Shown here piece after piece: positions 50,925-59,230 of a stretch of DNA of 64,000 nucleotides; position 1 is the stretch's first letter, and every line of letters begins with the position of its first letter. Below the pieces are notes generated by a model. That model ran no database searches, was not told where the DNA came from, and was given only the letters and a program-made list of their open reading frames with translations. This stretch comes from an uncultured Collinsella sp. (GTDB taxonomy: Bacteria > Actinomycetota > Coriobacteriia > Coriobacteriales > Coriobacteriaceae), in assembly GCA_900540895.1 (NCBI GenBank), contig UQHV01000006.1, forward strand, positions 40,779-104,778, given 5' to 3'. The position numbers were made by a program, and so were the translations under genes.

Positions 50925-51621
50925 TGCCGCTAAGCCACGCATCCTCCTGGTCGAAGATGACCTGACCGTTCAAAACCTCGTTTCGACCGCGCTTGACCTC
51001 CACGGCTATGTCGTGAGCAAGGTTTGCAACGGCCAGGCCGCCATCATGGATGCGGTGTCGCACGGCCCCAGCCTCATCATGCTCGACCTCGGCCTTCCCG
51101 ACATTGACGGTATCGAGGTCATCACGAAGATCCGAAGCTGGTCGGCAGTCCCCATTATCGTCATTTCGGCGCGCACCGAAGATTCCGACAAGATTGCAGC
51201 ACTTGACGCAGGGGCAGACGACTACCTCACCAAGCCCTTTTCTGTGGATGAGTTGCTCGCGCGCGTCCGTGCGAATTTGAGGCGCTCCTCGATGGCGTCG
51301 AGCGAGTCGACAGAAGCGAGCACGTTCGACAACGGTCCGCTGCATATCGACTACGCCGCGGGATACGCAACGAAAGACGGACGCGAGCTCTCGCTCACCC
51401 CAACCGAGTACAAATTGCTCGTCCTTCTGGCGAAAAACGTCGACAAGGTGCTCACCCACACCTTCATCACCCGCGAGATATGGGGCACGAGCTGGGACAG
51501 CGATCTGGCGAGCCTGCGCGTGTTCATGCGCACCCTGCGCAAGAAGATCGAGGCAGACCCCTCTCACCCCAAGATGATTCAGACGCACATGGGTGTCGGG
51601 TACCGCATGCAGCGTCTCTAG
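50917..51621 (+). CDS. kdpE: KDP operon response regulator
   Basis: A 234-aa OmpR-type regulator. Receiver with the acidic pair LVEDD, phosphoacceptor Asp in IMLDLGLPDIDG and Lys in YLTKPFS; winged helix with LTPTEYKLLVLLAKN and MGVGYRMQ. Its ATG lies eight bases inside the end of kdpD, so the two are coupled. Should activate kdpFABC when phosphorylated by KdpD. Confidence 0.95.
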   Translation: MNNAAKPRILLVEDDLTVQNLVSTALDLHGYVVSKVCNGQAAIMDAVSHGPSLIMLDLGLPDIDGIEVITKIRSWSAVPIIVISARTEDSDKIAALDAGADDYLTKPFSVDELLARVRANLRRSSMASSESTEASTFDNGPLHIDYAAGYATKDGRELSLTPTEYKLLVLLAKNVDKVLTHTFITREIWGTSWDSDLASLRVFMRTLRKKIEADPSHPKMIQTHMGVGYRMQRL

Positions 51622-51638
51622 CCCACCCCACAAAAGTG

Positions 51639-51674
51639 AAAAACGCCCCGCGAACGGATGCTCGCGAGGCGCTT
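51639..51674. terminator. Shared terminator of kdpDE and the feo operon end
   Basis: AACGCCCCGCGA and TCGCGAGGCGCTT form a stem with one mismatch. On the minus strand it is followed by TTTTTCAC, so it fits best as the end of the feo transcript; on the plus strand it follows kdpE. Confidence 0.65.
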
Positions 51675-51687
51675 AGATGTCTGGGCC

Positions 51688-51888
51688 TTACTTGATACCG
51701 CGGCCCAAGTCTTCGGCGATTTTGTCGACGCCTTTCAGCGCGGCGCACGTCTTTTTGTTGGAGCAATGCCCCGTGCAAACGCCACCCTGAGCGCAGTCGG
51801 CGCAGGTGCCCTTGCGGTAGATGCGCACGCATACCGCGACAAACGCAACGCCGATAACAGCCAGTACAACAATATCGATAGGTGCCAT
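51688..51888 (-). CDS. FeoB-associated Cys-rich membrane protein
   Basis: A 66-aa protein: an N-terminal membrane helix (IDIVVLAVIGVAFVAVCV), then a Cys-rich stretch CADCAQGGVCTGHCSNKKTC (six Cys). This is the form of the FeoB-associated family found at the end of feo operons, possibly acting in place of FeoC. AGGAGG seven bases before the ATG. A feoB terminator precedes it and an AGTTAACC motif (51903-51910) lies just upstream, so it may also have its own iron-controlled promoter. Confidence 0.85.
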   Translation of the reverse strand: MAPIDIVVLAVIGVAFVAVCVRIYRKGTCADCAQGGVCTGHCSNKKTCAALKGVDKIAEDLGRGIK

Positions 51889-51935
51889 AGCAAGCCTCCT
51901 CTAGTTAACCACCACTTACTTTACCCCATCCTCCA

Positions 51936-51977
51936 CCTACCAAAAAGGGACAGGTTTATTTTGGTCGGTTTTATCTG
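51936..51977. repeat. Family C repeat, copy 2 (inverted)
   Basis: CCTACCAAAAAGGGACAGGT then TTATTTTGGTCGGTTTTATCTG; reverse complement of copy 1 at 20095 with two differences. Confidence 0.75.
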
Positions 51978-52001
51978 CGGAAACGCCACATCTCCCCCAC
52001 C

Positions 52002-52034
52002 AAAAAGCCCGAGTGTCGCTGGGACACCCGGGCT
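52002..52034 (-). terminator. Terminator of feoB
   Basis: AGCCCGAGTGTC (52006-52017) and GACACCCGGGCT (52023-52034) pair with one mismatch, with five T residues on the minus strand. 30 nt after the feoB stop. Confidence 0.85.
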
Positions 52035-52063
52035 CGTGAAAAGGGGCTAATCCTTATTAGGAC

Positions 52064-54391
52064 TTAAGCGGAAACTGCGGCGGAAGCAGTGTTGGTCTCG
52101 TCCTCGTCGGTCCATGCATGTTTGGGCATGGGGCGGAAGATCTGGAAGAGCATCGCAACCAGCAGCACAATGGCCACAATCGTCCAGATACCAAATTGTC
52201 CAAGAACAAGCAAGTTGTAGAACTGGTTGATGAACAGGCCGATCACCCAAGCGAAGGCGCACTCGTAACCGATGGCGATCGCAGTCCACTTGCCGGAATC
52301 CATCTGGTTGCGGATGGTGCCAATGGCGGCAAAGCACGGAGCGCACAGCAGGTTGAAGGCGCCGAAGGCAACGCAAGCGCCCATGGTGGGGAACATGCCG
52401 GCAAACGCGGTCCACAGGCTCGGGTCGGTCTCGCCCGCGTCGGCGACGGACAGCAGCGAGCCGGCGGTGGCGACGACGTTCTCCTTGGCGACGAGGCCAG
52501 AGACAGTCAGCGCGGTGGCCTGCCAGGTGCTAAAGCCGAGCGGGGCGAAGATCCAAGCGACCAGGTTGCCCAGCATGGCAAGCACGGAGTAGTCCATAAA
52601 CTCCTCGGGGATGCCGTCCATCGCAGGCAGGAAGCCAAAGGAACCGTTATAGCTACCAAAGTTGGAGAGGAACCAAACGACGACGGTGGACGCGAAGATG
52701 ACCGTGCCGGCTTTCTTGATAAAGGCCCAGCAGCGCTCCCACACGTGCAGCGCCCAGGAACGGATCGCCGGGAAGTGGTAGGCAGGAAGCTCCATGACAA
52801 ACGGGGTCGGACGGCCGGCGAAGAGCTTGGTCTTCTTGAGCATGAGGCCCGAGGCGATGACGGCAAAGACGCCCAGGAAGTAGAAAAGCGGGCTGATCCA
52901 TGCGGCCGTGGTGGAAGAATCGCCAATGATGGAGCCCATGAGCAGGGCGATGATCGGCAGCTTGGCGCCGCAGGGGATGAACGTGGTGGTCATGACCGTC
53001 ATGCGGCGGTCCTTCTCGTTCTCGATGGTCTTGGTGGCCATGACGCCGGGGACGCCGCAGCCTGAGGACACGAGCATGGGGATGAACGACTTACCGGACA
53101 GGCCAAAGCGGCGGAACACGCGGTCCATGATAAAGGCGACGCGGGCCATGTAGCCGCAGTCCTCCAGGAAGGACAGCATCACGAACAGCAGGAACATCTG
53201 CGGCACAAAGCCGAAGATGGCGCCCAGGCCGCCAACGATACCGTCGCAGACCAGCGAATCGACCAGGCCACCGTCCTCGGTGCCACCCGCCACGAGGGCG
53301 TCGTGCACCATGGTGGTGATACCCGGGACATAGGGGCCGTACTGTGCCGGGTCGACCGAGTCGGCGTCGTCACCCGCGGCCTCGACAGCCTCATCGTAAG
53401 CATCGCGGCCCTGACCGAGCACATACCAACCGTCGGTGCCAAAGAGCTGATCGTTGGTGAAGTCGGTCACCGTTCCGCCCAGGGTGGAAACGGCGATGTA
53501 GTACACGCAGAACATGATGACCACAAAGATCGGCAGGCCCAGGATACGGTTGGTAACCACACGGTCGATCTTCTCGGAGGTGCTCATCTTGGCCGGGGCC
53601 TTGGTGAGGCACTCGTCGATGATGTGTGCGATCACGCCGTAGCGCTCACCGGTGATGATGGACTCGGCGTCATCGTCGCAGTCCTGCTCGCACTGGGCGA
53701 CCAGCTGCTCCACGCGAGCGGCCTTCTCCTTGGTGAGGTTGATGAGCTTGCAGGCGTCCGCGTCGCGCTCAAACAGTTTGACGGTGTAGTAGCGACGCTT
53801 GTTGGCGGGAACGCTCGCCGGAAGGTTGTTCTCGATGTGCGTCAGAACGTCCTCGATGGAGGAGTCGAACTTGTGCTCCGGCACCTGGCCCTTGGAGGCA
53901 GCGGACTTTTTGACCTGCTCGAACAGCTCCGTGATGCCCTTGTTCTTAAGGGCCGAGATCATCATGACCGGGCAGCCGAGCTTCTTGGAGAGCTTGTCCG
54001 TGTCGATCTTGTCGCCGTTCTTCTCGACCAAGTCGGCCATGTTGAGGGCGACGACCACGGGCAGGCCGGTCTCGATGACCTGAAGCGCCAGGTACAGGTT
54101 GCGCTCGAGGTTGGTGGCGTCGACAACCTGGACGACCACATCGGGCTCGCCGCTCATGAGGTAATCGCGCGAGCACTGCTCCTCGGGGCTGTAGGGGGAA
54201 AGCGAGTAGATGCCGGGGAGGTCCGTGATGGTAACGTTCTTGTCGCTTAGGAGCTTGGCCTCCTTTTTCTCAACCGTGACGCCGGGCCAGTTGCCAACGT
54301 AGCCGTTGGCGCCGGTGATCAGGTTGAAAAGCGTGGTCTTGCCGCAGTTGGGGTTACCCGCCAGCGCGACATGGATCTGAGAATCCGCCAT
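52064..54391 (-). CDS. feoB: Ferrous iron transporter B
   Basis: A 775-aa Fe2+ uptake protein of the inner membrane. N-terminal G domain: G1 GNPNCGKTT, G3 DLPGIYS, G4 NMAD. A helical spacer follows, then two Gate motifs with conserved Cys (SSGCGVPG, LCAPCFAA) in the membrane domain. The extracellular loop after the first helix is long and acidic (about residues 330-370). AGGAAGAAGG precedes the ATG. Third gene of feoA-feoA-feoB. A palindromic iron-box-like site lies between feoA and feoB. Confidence 0.96.
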   Translation of the reverse strand: MADSQIHVALAGNPNCGKTTLFNLITGANGYVGNWPGVTVEKKEAKLLSDKNVTITDLPGIYSLSPYSPEEQCSRDYLMSGEPDVVVQVVDATNLERNLYLALQVIETGLPVVVALNMADLVEKNGDKIDTDKLSKKLGCPVMMISALKNKGITELFEQVKKSAASKGQVPEHKFDSSIEDVLTHIENNLPASVPANKRRYYTVKLFERDADACKLINLTKEKAARVEQLVAQCEQDCDDDAESIITGERYGVIAHIIDECLTKAPAKMSTSEKIDRVVTNRILGLPIFVVIMFCVYYIAVSTLGGTVTDFTNDQLFGTDGWYVLGQGRDAYDEAVEAAGDDADSVDPAQYGPYVPGITTMVHDALVAGGTEDGGLVDSLVCDGIVGGLGAIFGFVPQMFLLFVMLSFLEDCGYMARVAFIMDRVFRRFGLSGKSFIPMLVSSGCGVPGVMATKTIENEKDRRMTVMTTTFIPCGAKLPIIALLMGSIIGDSSTTAAWISPLFYFLGVFAVIASGLMLKKTKLFAGRPTPFVMELPAYHFPAIRSWALHVWERCWAFIKKAGTVIFASTVVVWFLSNFGSYNGSFGFLPAMDGIPEEFMDYSVLAMLGNLVAWIFAPLGFSTWQATALTVSGLVAKENVVATAGSLLSVADAGETDPSLWTAFAGMFPTMGACVAFGAFNLLCAPCFAAIGTIRNQMDSGKWTAIAIGYECAFAWVIGLFINQFYNLLVLGQFGIWTIVAIVLLVAMLFQIFRPMPKHAWTDEDETNTASAAVSA

Positions 54392-54466
54392 TCAATCCTT
54401 CTTCCTTGTGTGCCTGCGCTGCTTTCTCCGCGCAGGCTGGATAATGTGCTTCAAAGTTGCTGCATT

Positions 54467-54486
54467 AAGTTAGAAATACCTAACTT
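54467..54486 (-). promoter_or_regulatory. Palindromic iron-box-like site before feoB
   Basis: AAGTTAG (54467-54473) and CTAACTT (54480-54486) are perfect inverted repeats around AAATAC. Half-sites resemble those of DtxR/IdeR boxes and those at 4228-4250. Confidence 0.5.
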
Positions 54487-54513
54487 TATCTGCAGAAATA
54501 TACGCCGCGAGCC

Positions 54514-54735
54514 CTACTGGACCTCGACGACAGCCGCCTCCTCCTTGCGGATGGAAAGCTCGTAGCCGCGCACGTTGATCTCGACCGGATCACCGAGCGG
54601 TGCAACCTTCACGACCTTGAACGAAGTGCCCTTGATGAGCCCCAGGTCCATAAGGTGGCGGCGAAGCGCACCCTCACCGTGAAGCTTGACGATGGTGGAG
54701 CTCTCGCCCACCTTAACGTCACCCAACGTCTTCAT
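54514..54735 (-). CDS. feoA: FeoA family protein (second copy)
   Basis: A 73-aa SH3-like protein: LGDVKVGESSTIVKL, HLMDLGLIKGTSF, VEINVRGYELSIRK, the standard FeoA pattern. It probably binds FeoB and supports Fe2+ uptake. AGGGGGA upstream of ATG. It lies 40 nt after the first feoA; two feoA genes in series are common in anaerobes. Confidence 0.92.
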   Translation of the reverse strand: MKTLGDVKVGESSTIVKLHGEGALRRHLMDLGLIKGTSFKVVKVAPLGDPVEINVRGYELSIRKEEAAVVEVQ

Positions 54736-54774
54736 CCTCTTGTCCCCCTTTCGGTTTTTATGAAATGCTGCAGA

Positions 54775-55017
54775 CTAACCGACGGTCATGATGTGCATGG
54801 CAACCTTGGAATCGATGCCAAAGCGTGCGCCCAGCACCGTGACGATGATATTGGCGCCACTCGAGCTCACCACGTGGATTTCGTTGCCCTCGACAAAGCC
54901 GAGGTCCTTGAGGTGGTGTTTCATGTCCTCATTGCCCTTTACACGAGACACGCGCACGGTTTCGCCCGCTTTTACCATCGAAAGCGGTATGGCCGGCATC
55001 TGCGGTCCGCAAGACAT
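54775..55017 (-). CDS. feoA: FeoA family protein (first copy)
   Basis: An 80-aa FeoA: PLSMVKAGETVRVSRVKG, HHLKDLGFVEGNEI, ANIIVTVLGARFGID. It begins MSCGPQMP with a single Cys. TAGGAG precedes the ATG. First gene of the feo operon, behind a promoter with a 15-bp inverted repeat. Confidence 0.92.
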   Translation of the reverse strand: MSCGPQMPAIPLSMVKAGETVRVSRVKGNEDMKHHLKDLGFVEGNEIHVVSSSGANIIVTVLGARFGIDSKVAMHIMTVG

Positions 55018-55059
55018 GAGTTGCTCCTAACGTCAGTTCGTCCTCAACATCGACGTGAT

Positions 55060-55119
55060 AAAAGTTAACCACGTCTATGTTCGCTTTAGTAAACTAGCAC
55101 GTGGTTAACTTTTTGGAAA
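55060..55119 (-). promoter_or_regulatory. feo promoter region with 15-bp inverted repeat
   Basis: AAAAGTTAACCACGT (55060-55074) and ACGTGGTTAACTTTT (55099-55113) are exact reverse complements 24 bp apart. Between them TTTAGTAAACTAG is itself semi-palindromic and like the half-site ATAGTTTAG at 4228. The right arm is part of the 17-mer shared with the P-type ATPase promoter. Confidence 0.55.
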
Positions 55120-55159
55120 GGGTCTCTATTCAGTTTTCGAAAAAGTTTCCTATATGAAA

Positions 55160-55196
55160 CAAAGGCACCGCAAAGACCGTCTCTTTGCAGTGCCTA
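55160..55196 (-). terminator. Terminator of the HPr-like gene
   Basis: AGGCACCGCAAAGA (55163-55176) pairs with TCTTTGCAGTGCCT (55182-55195) with one mismatch; CTTTGTTTC follows on the minus strand. Confidence 0.6.
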
Positions 55197-55249
55197 TTGA
55201 TACCAATTTATGCAACAGAGGGGACTGCCCCTTTGTCACATTGTTGAGG

Positions 55250-55498
55250 TTAAAGCGAGAGGTTTCTGATCGACGTGACGCAGGAGGCCTCATCCACGCC
55301 CGAAACGCGGAACACGACGTCTTCGCCACATTCGCCGCAGAGTGCCATGAGCCCTATAACGTCGCGGCCATCCGTGTGGCGATCGCCGATACTGACTGAC
55401 ACGTCGCTACGATGCTTGGCAATGATGTCATAGAGCAGCGCAACCGGGCGGGCATGTAATCCCAACGGATCTTTAATCGTCTTTGTAAACTCGACCAT
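55250..55498 (-). CDS. HPr-like phosphocarrier lacking the regulatory serine
   Basis: An 82-aa HPr-fold protein. His15 of the PTS site is present in PLGLHARPVA. The usual Ser46 kinase site is Asp46 (GRDVIGLMALC). Four Cys residues, including CGEC, are unusual for HPr. It could be a PTS carrier not subject to HPr kinase, or a specialised HPr-like protein. The ATG 55498 follows GGGAGGGG closely; a longer frame upstream is antisense to aspS sequence and was not used. Downstream of aspS, after a terminator. Confidence 0.85.
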   Translation of the reverse strand: MVEFTKTIKDPLGLHARPVALLYDIIAKHRSDVSVSIGDRHTDGRDVIGLMALCGECGEDVVFRVSGVDEASCVTSIRNLSL

Positions 55499-55583
55499 GT
55501 CCCCTCCCACGACATCGCACATTCGGCCGGCAAACCCAGCCACGTGGTAGTTATTGTACGTTACCGGCGCACCCCCGTCCCAT

Positions 55584-55618
55584 AAAAAACGAGGGAAGGC
55601 ACGCGTCCTTCCCTCGTT
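55584..55618 (-). terminator. Terminator of aspS
   Basis: AACGAGGGAAGG (55588-55599) and CCTTCCCTCGTT (55607-55618) pair perfectly with six T residues after on the minus strand. Confidence 0.9.
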
Positions 55619-55641
55619 GCGGGCACTATATAGCCGCTCGC

Positions 55642-57429
55642 CTACATCAAGCGCAGGCTGACGTCCTTGAGTTGGGCGCCGGAAACGGCACTCGGGGCGC
55701 CCGACATGAGGTCGGAGCCGCTGGCCGTCTTGGGGAACGCCATGACGTCGCGGATGGAGTCGGAGCCGGTGAGCAGCATGCACACGCGGTCCAGGCCCAA
55801 AGCGAAACCGCCCATCGGGGGCGCACCAAACTTGAGCGCCTCCATGAGGAAGCCGAACTGCGACTCGGCGCGCTCCTCGGTAAAGCCCAGGAGCTTGAGC
55901 ATGGACATCTGCATCTCGGCGTTGTGGATACGCATACCGCCGCCGCCGGCCTCAAAGCCGTCCATAACAAAGTCGTAGGTGCAGGAACCGGCTGCCAACG
56001 GGTCGGCCTCGATCTTGGCAATGTCGGTCTCGGTCGGCAGGGTAAAGGGCTGGTGCTCGGCAGCATAGGCCTTGCGATCCTCGTCCCAATGGAACAGCGG
56101 GAAGTTGACGACCCACAGGAAGTCGTGGCCCTCGCGCTTGATCTCGAGTGCGTTGGCCATGTGCGAACGCATGCCGCCCAGGATCTCGTCAGAGAGCAGG
56201 CGCGGGCCGGCGGCAAACATCACGAGGTCGCCAGGCTCGACGTCCATGCGCTCGCGCAGAGCCGCCATCTCCTCGTCCGAGAAGAACTTGACGATGGGGC
56301 TGTTGATGGAGCCGTCCTCGCGGAAGGCGATCCAGGCCAGGCCCTTGGCGCCAAACGTGGAGGCCACGCCGGCGAGCTTATCGATCTTGGCACGTGCCCA
56401 GGCACCGGCGCCCTTGGCGTTGATGGCCTTGACGACAGAGCCTTCCTCGTTTGCGGCGGTCGCAAAGACCTTGAACTTGGAGTTGGCAAAGATGTCGGTC
56501 AGGTCGACCAGGTGCATGCCATAGCGGGTATCGGGCTTGTCGGAGCCATAGGTGTCCATGGCCTCCCAGTAGTCCATGCGACGCAGCGGCGTGGGCATCT
56601 CGACACCCATGCGACCGAAGGCATCGGACAGGACTTCTTCGAGCGCGCTCATAACGTCGTTCTGGTCCACGAAGGACATCTCGATATCGACCTGAGTGAA
56701 CTCGGGCTGACGGTCGGCACGCAGGTCCTCGTCGCGGAAGCACTTGGCAACCTGGTAGTAGCGCTCGACGCCACCGACCATAAGCAGCTGCTTCAGAAGC
56801 TGCGGGGACTGCGGCAGGGCGTAGAAGTTACCCGGCTGAATACGGCTGGGAACGATGAAGTCGCGAGCGCCCTCGGGCGTGGACTTAAACAGGGAGGGCG
56901 TCTCGACCTCCATGAACTCACGGTTGTGCAGCGCCTCGCGAATGGCAAAGGTAAAGTCGGAGCGCAGCTTGAGGTTGGCCATCATCTCGGGACGGCGGAG
57001 GTCCAGATAGCGATAGCGCAGGCGGGTGTCCTCGCTGGTCTCGATGCCGTCCTCGATCTGGAACGGCGGGGTGACGGACGTGTTGAGCACCTCGGCGTGG
57101 TCGGTCAGGACCTCGATCTCGCCGGTCGCGAGCTTGGTGTTGGTGGTCTCCTCGCCACGAGCGCGCACGACGCCGTGAATCTTGATGGGCCACTCGGGAC
57201 GCATGGTCTCGGCGATCTTAAAGGCATCGCCGTCGGAGTGCTCGGGGTCGAAAGTGAGCTGCGTGATGCCCTCGCGGTCGCGAAGGTCGCAGAAGATAAG
57301 GCCGCCGTGGTCGCGGCGACGGCTCACCCAACCGGTGAGGGTGACCTCTTCGCCCACGTTCTCGAAGCGAAGCTCGCCGCAGGTACGGGTGTGCATGGAA
57401 TGCTCGTCAATGGGACGGGTCTGGCTCAT
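55642..57429 (-). CDS. aspS: Aspartyl-tRNA synthetase
   Basis: A 595-aa class II synthetase of the bacterial type. N-terminal OB-fold (VTLTGWVSRRRDHGGLIF), motif 2 (KCFRDEDLRADRQPEFTQVD), the bacterial GAD insertion and motif 3 (GFALGLDRVCMLL). With the gatCAB operon in this window, a non-discriminating enzyme that also charges tRNA(Asn) is possible, but this needs a check for asnS elsewhere in the genome. AAGGAGG precedes the ATG. Confidence 0.96.
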   Translation of the reverse strand: MSQTRPIDEHSMHTRTCGELRFENVGEEVTLTGWVSRRRDHGGLIFCDLRDREGITQLTFDPEHSDGDAFKIAETMRPEWPIKIHGVVRARGEETTNTKLATGEIEVLTDHAEVLNTSVTPPFQIEDGIETSEDTRLRYRYLDLRRPEMMANLKLRSDFTFAIREALHNREFMEVETPSLFKSTPEGARDFIVPSRIQPGNFYALPQSPQLLKQLLMVGGVERYYQVAKCFRDEDLRADRQPEFTQVDIEMSFVDQNDVMSALEEVLSDAFGRMGVEMPTPLRRMDYWEAMDTYGSDKPDTRYGMHLVDLTDIFANSKFKVFATAANEEGSVVKAINAKGAGAWARAKIDKLAGVASTFGAKGLAWIAFREDGSINSPIVKFFSDEEMAALRERMDVEPGDLVMFAAGPRLLSDEILGGMRSHMANALEIKREGHDFLWVVNFPLFHWDEDRKAYAAEHQPFTLPTETDIAKIEADPLAAGSCTYDFVMDGFEAGGGGMRIHNAEMQMSMLKLLGFTEERAESQFGFLMEALKFGAPPMGGFALGLDRVCMLLTGSDSIRDVMAFPKTASGSDLMSGAPSAVSGAQLKDVSLRLM

Positions 57430-57685
57430 ACCAGTGATCCTCCTTTATGGATCTGTGCCGCCCCGTGTCGTTCCGGGCGGCGTCGTACAGATTTGCCCAG
57501 CCTGCGTAAACCGCGCAGCCAGACATGGCGTTCTATCTTATCGCACCTGTGTCGATGTGCCGCGAAAAAGTAACTCTTGCCCAAAGACTTGACGGAGACG
57601 AAACAATTGACGCACCGTGGCCGTCGCCAAGGCGCGCCACGTGCGACAATGTGCCCCAATACAACTGCACTCGGAAAGGCCCGCC

Positions 57686-58321
57686 ATGACTGCACGCCTC
57701 ATCGTTATGGATATCGACTCCACACTCATCAACCAGGAGGTCATCGACCTGTTGGGCGAGGAGGCCGGCGTAGGCGAGCAAGTGGCGAAGATCACCGAGC
57801 GCGCCATGCGCGGCGAGCTCGACTTTAAGCAGGCGCTCGAGGAACGCGTGGGGCTGCTTGCCGGCTTGGACGAGAGCGTGTTCGAGCGCACCTTTGAGCG
57901 CGTGACGTTTACCCCCGGCGCGCTGGAGCTTGTGCGCTCGGCGCACAGCAAGGGCTGGAAGGTCGGCGTGGTAAGCGGCGGCTTTCACGAGGTCGCCGAT
58001 AAGATCGTGGCCGCCGCGGGCATCGACTTTTGCCTCGCTAACCGCCTGGAAGTCGTGGACGGCAAGCTCACCGGCAAGCTGGCGGCAGACATCGTGACCA
58101 AGGAGTCCAAGCTCATCCAGCTGCTGGATTGGGCGGTTGAGTGCGGTGTCGACATGGCCCACACCGTCGCGATCGGCGACGGCGCCAACGACATCCCCAT
58201 GATTCAGGCCGCGGGCACTGGCATCGCGTTTTGCGCCAAGCCCAAAACGCGCGAAGCCGCCCCGTTTGCCATCGACGAGCGCAACCTGATGCTCGCCATG
58301 GACATCATCCTGCGCGACTAG
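57686..58321 (+). CDS. serB: Phosphoserine phosphatase (HAD family)
   Basis: A 211-aa HAD enzyme of the SerB type, last step of serine synthesis. Motif I MDIDSTLINQE, the cap region with VGEQVAKITERAMRGELDF, motif II VVSGGFHEVAD, motif III Lys in VTKESKL, motif IV AIGDGANDIPMI. GGAAAGG six bases before the ATG. Divergent from aspS; single gene. Confidence 0.93.
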   Translation: MTARLIVMDIDSTLINQEVIDLLGEEAGVGEQVAKITERAMRGELDFKQALEERVGLLAGLDESVFERTFERVTFTPGALELVRSAHSKGWKVGVVSGGFHEVADKIVAAAGIDFCLANRLEVVDGKLTGKLAADIVTKESKLIQLLDWAVECGVDMAHTVAIGDGANDIPMIQAAGTGIAFCAKPKTREAAPFAIDERNLMLAMDIILRD

Positions 58322-58345
58322 TCAGTTTGCCTCACAACTTCATCT

Positions 58346-58393
58346 AATCTGACATGTCAGATTTCCGAACAATTATGCTCTAATGTTCGGAAA
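58346..58393 (+). promoter_or_regulatory. Two palindromic operators upstream of larB
   Basis: AATCTGACATGTCAGATT (58346-58363) is a perfect 18-bp palindrome. It abuts a second inverted repeat, TTTCCGAACA (58362-58371) with TGTTCGGAAA (58384-58393). Both lie within 95 bp of the larB start, so two regulators, or two dimers of one, probably bind here. The TetR protein encoded downstream is a natural candidate. Confidence 0.6.
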
Positions 58394-58437
58394 CAACCCT
58401 TCGCGTGCTAAACTTTTCTGCGTCGAAGGGAACTTAT

Positions 58438-59220
58438 ATGGACAAACGAGATCTTGAGCAATTGCTAAGTGACGTGGCAGACGGAAGCATTATGCCGGCC
58501 GATGCCCTCACGCGCATCCAGACGGCGCCAACCGCCGATCTGGGTTTTGCGCAGCTCGATCTTTCGCGCGGGGTGCGCCAGGGAGTCGGCGAGGTTGTCT
58601 ACGGCGCCGGTAAAACCGCCGAGCAGATTGCCGCCATTATCGAAGCGCTGCACGATGCCGGCCAGGAGCGCATCCTGGTCACGCGCCTGGACGCCGAAAA
58701 GGCAGACCGCACCTCGGAGCTCCTCGACAACGGCATCGACCTGGGATATGTCCCGGACGCACAGCTCGCCCTCGTGGGAGGCAAGCCCTCCCCCACTGGC
58801 AACGGACGCATCGTCGTCGCCTGCGCCGGTACGAGCGACCTGCCCGTCGCCGAGGAAGCCGCATTGACGGCCGAGTTCTACGGCAACGAGGTCGACCGCC
58901 TCTACGACGTAGGCGTCGCCGGCCTGCACCGCCTGCTCGCACATGCCGAGGAACTTGCCCAGGCACAGGTGGTCATCGCCATCGCCGGCATGGAAGGCGC
59001 ACTGGCGAGCGTTATCGGCGGTCTGGTGAGCTGTCCGGTCATCGCCGTTCCCACCAGCGTGGGCTACGGCGCAAGTTTTGGTGGCGTAGCCGCGCTGCTC
59101 GCCATGCTCAACTCCTGCGCCAGCGGCGTTTCGGTCGTCAATATCGACAACGGCTTTGGCGCCGCCTACCAGGCAAGTCTTATCAATCATCTGAGCGCTG
59201 GCACGCCCTGTGCCCGTTAA
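58438..59220 (+). CDS. larB: Nickel-pincer cofactor biosynthesis protein LarB
   Basis: A 260-aa carboxylase/hydrolase with an AIR-carboxylase-like (PurE-like) C-terminal domain (RIVVACAGTSDLPVAEEA, GVAGLHRLL, GMEGALASVIGGL, VPTSVGYGASFGG). It starts synthesis of the lactate racemase cofactor by carboxylating nicotinic acid adenine dinucleotide and cleaving the phosphoanhydride bond. GAAGGG precedes the ATG 58438. First gene of larB-larC-tetR, behind two operator-like palindromes. Confidence 0.93.
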   Translation: MDKRDLEQLLSDVADGSIMPADALTRIQTAPTADLGFAQLDLSRGVRQGVGEVVYGAGKTAEQIAAIIEALHDAGQERILVTRLDAEKADRTSELLDNGIDLGYVPDAQLALVGGKPSPTGNGRIVVACAGTSDLPVAEEAALTAEFYGNEVDRLYDVGVAGLHRLLAHAEELAQAQVVIAIAGMEGALASVIGGLVSCPVIAVPTSVGYGASFGGVAALLAMLNSCASGVSVVNIDNGFGAAYQASLINHLSAGTPCAR

Positions 59221-59230
59221 GGAGCATTCC

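Noticed and set aside
57430..57685. A T-box leader before aspS
   Set aside because: No GGTGG-type antiterminator bulge or specifier stem is seen, and the gene has a plain strong ribosome site.
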